Below are positions 21,542-27,061 of a stretch of DNA of 27,061 nucleotides, one piece after another. Position numbers and translations under genes: made by a program. The notes under the pieces were generated by a model. The model had not been told where the DNA came from, ran no database searches, and was given only the letters and a program-made list of their open reading frames with translations. How positions within the stretch are numbered: position 1 is the first letter of the stretch; each line of letters begins with the position of its first letter. Source of the stretch: Candidatus Aenigmatarchaeota archaeon (GTDB taxonomy: Archaea; Aenigmatarchaeota; Aenigmatarchaeia; QMZP01); NCBI GenBank assembly GCA_003663415.1, contig QMZY01000002.1:1-27061 (forward strand). Reading direction: 5' to 3'.

Positions 21542-23068
21542 CTACTCCCATTCCATTGTTGCCGGCGGTTTGTTGGAAATGTCATACACAACTCTGTTGA
21601 CTTCGGTTATCTCGTTTGTTATTCTTGTGGAAATTTTTTCCAAGATGTTGTAGGGTATTTTTGCAAAATTTGCTGTCATTGCGTCTTTCGATTCTATAAT
21701 TCTCACAACAACAGGATATTTATAGCTTCTTGTATCGCCCTGAATTCCCACTGTTTTGATTGGTAAGAGAACAGCAAAAGCCATCCATACTTTGTTGTAA
21801 AGGCCGGCGTTTTTAAGCTCTTCTTCAATTATATAACTTGCTTTTCTAACAATTTCTGCTTTTTCAGGCGTCACTTCTCCTATTATTCTTATCGCTAACC
21901 CGGGGCCAGGAAAAACGTGCCTCTCAATTATTTCTCTTGAAAGGCCAAGTTTTCTAGCAATCTTTCTAACCTCGTCTTTATAAAGTTCTCTCAAGGGCTC
22001 GTAAATCTGTAAATTCATTTTTTCCGGCAAACCGCCAACATTATGGTGCGACTTTATAACTGAAGAGTTTTTTGTGACGCCGCTTTCTATTCTGTCTGAA
22101 TAAATTGTTCCCTGTATCAAAATTTCTGCTTTTTCCTTTTTGGCAACCTTTTCAAAGACCTCTATAAACAGTTTCCCTATTATTTTTCGTTTCTGTTCGG
22201 GGTCTTCAATTCCTTTCAGGGCTTTGAAAAACATATCCTTGGCTTTTATTATTTTTAGGTTTAAGTTGTATTTTGAAAATTCATTTCTTATGAAGTCTGT
22301 TTCTTTGTATCTCATTAGACCGGTATCCACATAAACAGCAGTTAATTTCTTGCCTACAACCTTGCCGACAAGAACAGCTGCTGTTGAAGAGTCAACACCA
22401 CCGGACAAACCAATTATTGCCTTTTTATTTCCAATTGTTTCTTTTATTTCGTTGGAAATGTTTTCTATAATTTTAGAGGCCCTCCATCCTTTTTTGGCTT
22501 TGCAGACACCAAACACAAAATTCTTAAGAATTTTTATGCCGTTTTTTGTGTGCGTGACTTCCGGATGAAACTGAACACCAAATATCCTTTTCTCCAGGTT
22601 TTGGAAAACAGCTACTGGTGAATTTTTTGTTGAAGCGAGCAGAGAATAGTTTTTAGGGGTTTTTTTGACTATATCTTTGTGATTCATCCAGACCTTTTCT
22701 GTTTTGTTCAATCCTTTCAATAGCGGGCTCTTATTGATAATTTTCAAATCTGCAACACCATACTCGCCTTTCTTCCCGGATACGACTTTTCCGTTTTCCA
22801 GATAAGCTATCAGCTGGTGCCCGTAACAGATTCCTAAAATCGGAACGCCTGTATCAAGGATATTTTTATCGCATTTCGGAGAGCTTTTTTCATACACAGA
22901 CGCGGCTCCGCCAGACAAAACCAGACCTTTAAGACCGGGGATTTTCGCCAGCTCTTGTTTCTTTGTACCTGAAGGCAAGACCTCTGCAAAAACGCCAGAA
23001 TCTCTGATTCTTCTTGCAATCAAATGAGAATATTGACCGCCAAAATCCAAAACAACAATCCTGTCCAT
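21542..23068 (-). CDS. guaA: GMP synthase (glutamine-hydrolysing), fused two-domain form
   Basis: A 508-aa enzyme that makes GMP from XMP, ATP and glutamine. The N-terminal class I glutaminase has the catalytic Cys81 (GICYGHQL) and His168/Glu170 (FHPE). The ATP-pyrophosphatase domain has the PP-loop GLSGGVDSS, followed by the dimerisation domain ending in the conserved PPATMEWE. Many archaea encode the glutaminase and synthetase as separate proteins, so the fused, bacterial-like layout is notable. It is the most upstream gene of the minus-strand run leading to the histone and polyamine genes. Confidence 0.97.
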   Translation of the reverse strand: MDRIVVLDFGGQYSHLIARRIRDSGVFAEVLPSGTKKQELAKIPGLKGLVLSGGAASVYEKSSPKCDKNILDTGVPILGICYGHQLIAYLENGKVVSGKKGEYGVADLKIINKSPLLKGLNKTEKVWMNHKDIVKKTPKNYSLLASTKNSPVAVFQNLEKRIFGVQFHPEVTHTKNGIKILKNFVFGVCKAKKGWRASKIIENISNEIKETIGNKKAIIGLSGGVDSSTAAVLVGKVVGKKLTAVYVDTGLMRYKETDFIRNEFSKYNLNLKIIKAKDMFFKALKGIEDPEQKRKIIGKLFIEVFEKVAKKEKAEILIQGTIYSDRIESGVTKNSSVIKSHHNVGGLPEKMNLQIYEPLRELYKDEVRKIARKLGLSREIIERHVFPGPGLAIRIIGEVTPEKAEIVRKASYIIEEELKNAGLYNKVWMAFAVLLPIKTVGIQGDTRSYKYPVVVRIIESKDAMTANFAKIPYNILEKISTRITNEITEVNRVVYDISNKPPATMEWE

Positions 23069-23123
23069 AGATATATTAAATATATCTTATTATTAAATTT
23101 TGTCTTTAGAAAAAAATAAACGC

Positions 23124-23245
23124 GTTATGTGTGGATATGTAAATTATAGTTCCTAACACAATAAATTTCAAACCGTCAGGAACAACCAGCAAACGGCAGC
23201 TTTGTAATTAATTATGTCGTTTGCTATAAAACATTCACACATAAC
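23124..23245. repeat. 10-bp inverted repeat framing structured repeat copy A
   Basis: GTTATGTGTG (23124-23133) and CACACATAAC (23236-23245) are perfect inverted copies placed almost symmetrically 7-8 bp outside copy A. Pairing extends with one or two mismatches toward the element. The right arm overlaps the last codons and stop of the small membrane protein gene. A transcript crossing here would form a long-stemmed structure at the 3' end of that gene. Confidence 0.75.
23142..23228 (+). repeat. structured ~85-bp repeat, copy A
   Basis: Hairpin P2 is GTTCCTAAC (23149-23157) with GTCAGGAAC (23175-23183), with one mismatch. Hairpin P3 is AGCAAACGGC (23188-23197) with GTCGTTTGCT (23216-23225), with one G.U pair. 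Short TATA ends (TTATAG...CTATAA) can close a three-way junction. It lies in the gap between guaA and the small membrane protein genes. The remaining parts of 23069-23234 show no gene. Confidence 0.85.
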
Positions 23246-23576
23246 CTAAACTTTTCCGAATCTGAAGACTTGTTTTTATTTTTTTCTCGGACAATAAGAA
23301 CTCTGACACTGCAACCATTCCTATCCAACCAATAACTGAAAAAACCGTCATTGGAACACCCACTGCAAACATTTCCGGAAGGACCTCGGCAAACCCTGCT
23401 GTCAGAAATGGTGGATATACTGTTATTTCCCCGTGAGCAAGATGTTCTACTGCCAGCATTATCACTGCTCCCCAGAGCATTATATTGAGCCAGTCTATAT
23501 GCAACCGCTTTGGAAACATTTTTCTTGCGACTGTTGTTATTATTCCTAGTGCTGCTGGAACAAGGAAACAAGCCAT
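23235..23576 (-). CDS. small membrane protein, paralogue of its upstream neighbour
   Basis: A 113-aa protein with three hydrophobic segments (about 3-18, 30-48 and 65-94). I do not recognise the family. It shares with the adjacent 93-aa protein the pattern of a first membrane helix, a basic loop (FPKRLHIDWL), and NIMLWGAVIMLAVEHLAHGE, where the neighbour has SIMLWGASIMIFIDHVLGY. The pair is thus a tandem duplication with a conserved W-G and an acidic-His pair inside or near the membrane, which could bind a metal. The ATG follows GGAGGTAAATA (strong Shine-Dalgarno) and shares one base with the neighbour's stop (TAATG). Confidence 0.72.
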   Translation of the reverse strand: MACFLVPAALGIITTVARKMFPKRLHIDWLNIMLWGAVIMLAVEHLAHGEITVYPPFLTAGFAEVLPEMFAVGVPMTVFSVIGWIGMVAVSEFLLSEKKIKTSLQIRKSLGYV

Positions 23577-23857
23577 TATTTACCTCCTTTTTTTATTGAT
23601 ATTATTGCTGCAATTTCCCATATTATAAATATGGGTATAAGCATGGCAATGCCTAAAACAACACTGTTTGTAATAAGTCCTTCTGTGCTCATTTCCAAAA
23701 ACTCGCCGCCACTGTACCCCAAAACGTGATCAATAAATATCATTATTGATGCTCCCCAGAGCATTATACTAAGAAAATCCAGTCTGTATTTTTTCGGTGC
23801 AACCATCCATGCAGCAGTTGCACCTATTGCTGCAATAAGAGTTGTGATCAGCCACAT
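23576..23857 (-). CDS. small membrane protein, first of a paralogous pair
   Basis: A 93-aa protein with three hydrophobic segments (about 3-19, 30-48 and 64-86) and a short basic C-terminus. It is related to the next gene (see DFLSIMLWGASIMIFIDH against DWLNIMLWGAVIMLAVEH). The small size and pairing suggest a hetero-oligomeric membrane complex or the membrane part of a transporter. The gene pair is divergent from nikR across a 194-bp region that holds structured repeat copy B, so nickel-responsive control is possible. No function is known to me. Confidence 0.72.
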   Translation of the reverse strand: MWLITTLIAAIGATAAWMVAPKKYRLDFLSIMLWGASIMIFIDHVLGYSGGEFLEMSTEGLITNSVVLGIAMLIPIFIIWEIAAIISIKKGGK

Positions 23858-23939
23858 GTTTTCTCCGGTAGCAAAATTTTATTTTTCGTGTTACTAATAA
23901 TTTGGATTAACATATATATAAATGTTTAATTGAATTTTT

Positions 23940-24026
23940 AATTATAGTTCCTGACAGAATAAACTGCAAAGCCTCAGGAACAACCAGCAAACGGCACCTT
24001 TGTAATTAATCGGGCCGTTGCTATAG
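23940..24026 (+). repeat. structured ~85-bp repeat, copy B
   Basis: Hairpin P2 is GTTCCTGA (23947-23954) with TCAGGAAC (23974-23981), fully paired. Hairpin P3 is AGCAAACGGC (23986-23995) with GCCGTTGCT (24014-24022), paired with one bulged A. It ends 25 bp before the nikR ATG and lies in the divergent promoter region, so it may sit in the nikR leader or overlap its promoter. The AT-rich stretch at 23905-23940 (CATATATATAAATG) could supply TATA boxes for either side. Confidence 0.85.
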
Positions 24027-24051
24027 TTCTGCTTTAAAGGAAAGTGTTAAT

Positions 24052-24459
24052 ATGGGTGTGGAAAGGGTTGGTGTTTCACTTGAACCGGATTTATTGGCTA
24101 AATTTGACAGGCTGATAAAAAACCAGAAATATACAAGCCGCTCAGAAGCCATAAGGGACCTTATAAGAAAGGCTTTAATAGAGTCAGAAATAGAAAAGCG
24201 CAGAGGCAATGTTATAGGAACGCTTACAATCGTATATGACCACACTGTAAGCGGTGTTGCAAAAAAACTGCAAAACCTTCAGCATGCGCATCTTTCTGAG
24301 ATTTTATCCACGCTTCACATACATATTGATAAAAAAAGGTGCCTTGAAGTGATAATCGTTAGCGGAAGTATGCAAAATGTAAAAAAACTGGCGGACAGCA
24401 TAAAAGCAATAAAAGGCGTTAAACAAGGCGAGCTTGTTGTAACAAAGGCTTTGTTTTGA
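24052..24459 (+). CDS. nikR: NikR-type nickel-responsive regulator
   Basis: A 135-aa transcription factor with an N-terminal ribbon-helix-helix DNA-binding domain (GVSLEPDLLAKFDRLI, SRSEAIRDLIRKAL) and a C-terminal ACT-like nickel-binding domain. The four nickel ligands are all present with the spacing of E. coli NikR: His78, His89, His91 and Cys97. It should tetramerise and repress nickel-uptake genes when nickel is high. It is divergent from the two small membrane proteins; no nik or cbi transporter genes are in the window. The start ATG follows AAAGGAAAGTGTTAAT. Confidence 0.94.
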   Translation: MGVERVGVSLEPDLLAKFDRLIKNQKYTSRSEAIRDLIRKALIESEIEKRRGNVIGTLTIVYDHTVSGVAKKLQNLQHAHLSEILSTLHIHIDKKRCLEVIIVSGSMQNVKKLADSIKAIKGVKQGELVVTKALF

Positions 24460-24509
24460 TTTTCGTAATTTAATGGCAACTTTAATAAACTTATGTCTGA
24501 CAGGTTGTT

Positions 24510-24708
24510 TTTGAGGGTTTTTATTTTATAAATAAAACTCCTTATGGAATTTTTGTTAATTTCTTTTCCCACGCCGCCCAAAATGAAAAACAATATTAAA
24601 ACAGAAAATGAATCGAAAAACGAAAGACCAAAAAAGAAAACCGACAGAAGAACATACGCTATACTAACAGCTCTGATGCTATAAACACAAGATAAAAAGC
24701 AATTTTAA
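24510..24708 (-). pseudogene. partial, internally deleted copy of the downstream MFS gene start
   Basis: 24510-24674 matches 25524-25688 with one mismatch in 165 bp, and 24675-24708 matches 25846-25879 exactly. The 157 bp between those two source segments (25689-25845) is missing, which also shifts the frame. The copy is in the same orientation as the intact MFS gene, lacks its start codon, and covers only the N-terminal ~120 codons. It is a recent duplication with deletion. The remaining parts of 24460-24761 hold only the terminator-like hairpin. Confidence 0.92.
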
Positions 24709-24720
24709 AATACTATGCAT

Positions 24721-24740
24721 CTGCGGGTCAAAGCCCGCAG
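24721..24740 (-). terminator. hairpin 3' of the MFS gene
   Basis: CTGCGGG and CCCGCAG form a 7-bp stem with a 6-nt loop, 22 bp beyond the MFS stop codon. A weak T-rich tract follows on the minus strand (AGTATTTT). It is the only GC-rich hairpin here and a reasonable transcript end. Confidence 0.5.
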
Positions 24741-24761
24741 AATTCTTGCTCCAAGATATAT

Positions 24762-25889
24762 TTAAATTTTTTTCTTTTGAGATAACAGGCAAAATAAGCC
24801 CGCGCTTGCAAATATTACAACCCCAGAAAGGATAAACGGATAATGATAACCCCAGTAAAAACCTATAGGAGCAAATATCAGCGCTCCAATGAACCGTCCT
24901 ATTATAGCAAGCGTGAAAATTAAACCTGATTCGCCACCAATTGTTTTGAAAGAGAAAAGTTTTGATATCCAAAAAAGCATAGCAACTTCCACCATGGCGT
25001 CGCCAATTTCATGTAAAATTCTAAACATAAAAGATAACCAAACCAAGGGACAAGTCATAAGTATATGCCCTGCACCTGAAACAACAAGACCTAAAAGAAA
25101 CAAGAATTTGAAATTAATCTTTTTATCAATAACCGTCCCAAACTTTAAAGCAAAAAGTCCGAAAATTATCAACGGAATAGAAATATACACAGCTGTCCAA
25201 AAAACATTTAATCCCAAGTTATTTTTCAAAAATAAACTGTAGGATGTGGATTCTGCACCCCAATGAAGAGTAAAAAGAAAAAGGGCCAATGAAAGAAGTT
25301 TGGCTTTTTTAAAAAATTCTTTTGGATATTGTATCAACCTTATTTTATATTTCTGAACCGGCCTGAACCTGTATACAAATGGAATGAGAAACAGAAAAAT
25401 AACACCTGTTATTAAAAACATGAAATTAAAATTAAAGAAAGAAATAATCAGAGCTGATACAAATAAACCCAAACCCATACCTATGTGCTCAACACAAGAA
25501 AAAACACCGAATTTTTTTCCTTCTTTGAGGGTTTTTATTTTATAAATAAAACTCCTTATGGAATTTTTGTTAATTTCTTTTCCCACACCGCCCAAAATGA
25601 AAAACAATATTAAAACAGAAAATGAATCGAAAAACGAAAGACCAAAAAAGAAAACCGACAGAAGAACATACGCTATACTAACAGCTCTCCTTATACTCCA
25701 TTTATCATTTATTATTCCAGTAGGAAACGCAACAAGTAAGCCAAGAATAGAAAGCAAAGATATTAAGAACCCTAACTGAAAACCGTTTATACCGATATCC
25801 ACAAGATAAAGAGGCAAAAGAAGTCCTATTAAAGACCATAAAAACGATGCTATAAACACAAGATAAAAAGCAATTTTAAGATCTTTCAT
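24762..25889 (-). CDS. major facilitator superfamily transporter
   Basis: A 375-aa protein with about 11-12 membrane helices and the typical MFS loop between helices 2 and 3 (GIINDKWSIRRA, about 58-69; a variant of the GxxxD(R/K)xGRR motif). A second half begins after a basic central loop (about 175-195), giving the usual 6+6 layout. The substrate cannot be predicted. The ATG at 25889 overlaps the end of the phosphoglycerate mutase gene by 14 bp. A truncated copy of its 5' part lies just downstream. Confidence 0.88.
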   Translation of the reverse strand: MKDLKIAFYLVFIASFLWSLIGLLLPLYLVDIGINGFQLGFLISLLSILGLLVAFPTGIINDKWSIRRAVSIAYVLLSVFFFGLSFFDSFSVLILFFILGGVGKEINKNSIRSFIYKIKTLKEGKKFGVFSCVEHIGMGLGLFVSALIISFFNFNFMFLITGVIFLFLIPFVYRFRPVQKYKIRLIQYPKEFFKKAKLLSLALFLFTLHWGAESTSYSLFLKNNLGLNVFWTAVYISIPLIIFGLFALKFGTVIDKKINFKFLFLLGLVVSGAGHILMTCPLVWLSFMFRILHEIGDAMVEVAMLFWISKLFSFKTIGGESGLIFTLAIIGRFIGALIFAPIGFYWGYHYPFILSGVVIFASAGLFCLLSQKKKI

Positions 25890-27061
25890 TCTTTATCACT
25901 TCAAAAACCCATTCAAGAAGCTCGTTGCCCTGAAGTTTTACTCCATTTTCGCATTCTTTTTCATTGAAATGTTTTTTTTCATCTGGTTCTATGCGGTTTC
26001 CTGAAACCAAAAACGGAACAGGATCTTTCAAATGCTCGTAGCCTTTAAAAGACGGGGAACTTGCTGTTCTGTGATCGCAGGTAATAATAATCACGGTTTC
26101 TTCAAGGTTTAATTTTTCCAAAAGCTTTCCAAGACACGTGTCTATTTTTTCTATAAATTCTTTCTTTTTCTCGGGTTGTCTGTCGTGGGAACATATATCA
26201 GTTCCGTTTATATGCAACCACACAAAATCGTATTTTTTCAGCGCTTTTTCAACAGCTTTGAATTTTCCTTCAAGGTTTGTATCCGGCATTCCAGTTGCCC
26301 CCTTAACAGGAATAATATCAATACCCAAAAACTTTGCAACGCCTTTTGCAATATTTATGCCTGCAATGCAACACGTACTTAAACCAAACCTTTCCTTAAA
26401 ACTCTTGACTGTTTTTTTCTTTCCAATGTGTCTTATCAGAATTGTGTTCGCCGGGTATTTTCTCTTCTTGTTTTCAGGTTGCTTTGAAAGCGTTTGCGAT
26501 ACCCTGTAAACAAACTTATTCAAAACAGACGCTGTAAATTTCGCTTCCGGGGATTTTGGCTTGATTTGAAACAGCGGAACGCCTGTTTTCATCGGGTCGT
26601 TTGGTGAAACCATATCAGAAAGCCTTTCCCCTCTCATTAAAATTACAACCCTGTGACCTGAAGATTTTCTGATAAAAAATTTAACGCCATCTATTTCCAA
26701 ACCATCAAGAAGCTCACAAAATCTTTCAAGGCCGGTTTCATCTCTTCCGGCTCTTCTGTCCAGAACATTTCCGTTTTTGTCAAGAGTCGCAAAATTCCCT
26801 CTTATACAGATATCATTTTCTCTTATCTCATCAAAAACAGCCAGAGCTTCCAAATAACCCCGCCCCGGATAAGTGTTTTCATCAAAACAGCCCAAAAGAG
26901 TCAGATAACCCACATCAGAATTAACATCTTTTTTATACCCTATATCCAGTGTTCCCAGCACACCTGTTTCTGCAAGTTTATCCATCCAAGGCTTTCTTGC
27001 GAGAAAAAGCGGTGTTTGCTTTCCTGTATCCCCAGCACCATCCAAAACAATAAGAAGATAC
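25876..27061 (-). CDS. apgM: archaeal 2,3-bisphosphoglycerate-independent phosphoglycerate mutase (5' end beyond window)
   Basis: Interconverts 3- and 2-phosphoglycerate in glycolysis/gluconeogenesis; alkaline-phosphatase superfamily, archaeal type (COG3635). The frame runs off the window edge with YLLIVLDGAGDTG, which includes the N-terminal metal-binding DG motif, so the real start lies outside. Further landmarks are NSDVGYLTLLG (phosphorylatable Ser), RGNFATLD and DRRAGR (substrate binding), HINGTDICSHD, and DHRTASS (metal ligands near the C-terminus). About 395 residues are present, close to the family length, so only a few are missing. It overlaps the MFS gene by 14 bp. Confidence 0.93.
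   Translation of the reverse strand, partial: YLLIVLDGAGDTGKQTPLFLARKPWMDKLAETGVLGTLDIGYKKDVNSDVGYLTLLGCFDENTYPGRGYLEALAVFDEIRENDICIRGNFATLDKNGNVLDRRAGRDETGLERFCELLDGLEIDGVKFFIRKSSGHRVVILMRGERLSDMVSPNDPMKTGVPLFQIKPKSPEAKFTASVLNKFVYRVSQTLSKQPENKKRKYPANTILIRHIGKKKTVKSFKERFGLSTCCIAGINIAKGVAKFLGIDIIPVKGATGMPDTNLEGKFKAVEKALKKYDFVWLHINGTDICSHDRQPEKKKEFIEKIDTCLGKLLEKLNLEETVIIITCDHRTASSPSFKGYEHLKDPVPFLVSGNRIEPDEKKHFNEKECENGVKLQGNELLEWVFEVIKNERS

Noticed and set aside
21496..21591. Longer histone reading frame (32 extra residues)
   Set aside because: The extension covers the histone TATA box and the end of guaA and does not look like histone sequence.
23940..24026. NikR operator
   Set aside because: The dyad GTTCCTGA-N19-TCAGGAAC superficially fits a split operator, but the same element with two hairpins occurs near unrelated genes, so an RNA or mobile element is more likely.

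Overview
The window is a gene-dense stretch of an archaeal chromosome, AT-rich by eye. The archaeal assignment rests on ribosomal protein S3Ae, a histone-fold protein, eIF5A with deoxyhypusine synthase, a DRG-type GTPase, archaeal-type phosphoglycerate mutase, a GspE/TadA-like pilus or secretion ATPase, a tRNA gene without an encoded CCA end, and BHB-type tRNA introns. The lineage cannot be fixed from this window. Compact overlapping genes and heavily interrupted tRNAs would fit a DPANN or other uncultivated archaeon, but that is a guess.

Layout. 1-2.3 kb: tail of a coiled-coil gene, S3Ae, and a RecJ/DHH phosphoesterase. The last two overlap by 164 bp, and the nuclease has no standard start codon upstream of its first catalytic motif. 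2.3-9.3 kb, all on the minus strand: CPA2 antiporter, DUF1858 redox protein with ferredoxin, DRG GTPase, PflX-like radical SAM protein, MetG, membrane thioredoxin-like protein, GT2 glycosyltransferase. 9.3-13 kb: pilus/secretion ATPase, with two coiled-coil proteins divergently transcribed from it. 13-15 kb: YbjQ-family protein and a DUF1704-type metallopeptidase with its own promoter. 15.1-16.9 kb: three minus-strand tRNA genes (Gly-TCC, Pro-TGG, Thr-CGT) with a HIT protein and a small zinc protein. 16.9-18.4 kb: AmrS-like radical SAM enzyme and an unknown protein. 18.7-23.1 kb, minus strand: guaA, histone, agmatinase, SpeD-like pyruvoyl decarboxylase, deoxyhypusine synthase, eIF5A. This is a polyamine-to-hypusine cluster. 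23.2-24.5 kb: two paralogous small membrane proteins divergent from nikR. 24.5-27 kb: a broken partial copy of an MFS gene, the intact MFS gene, and a phosphoglycerate mutase cut by the window edge.

The most unusual material is RNA-level. The tRNA-Gly and tRNA-Thr genes each appear to carry two introns, one of them a very long intron (300 and 244 nt) at the same T-loop position (59/60). The T-loop junctions form BHB-like structures, and removing both introns gives textbook 71- and 73-nt tRNAs. The two long introns share sequence modules with each other and with a hairpin-rich intergenic region at 18.4-18.7 kb, which suggests a spreading intron-like element. Separately, an ~85-bp element with a conserved two-hairpin fold and partly compensatory changes occurs three times, at 15.0, 23.2 and 24.0 kb. 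It is a candidate new structured RNA or miniature element.
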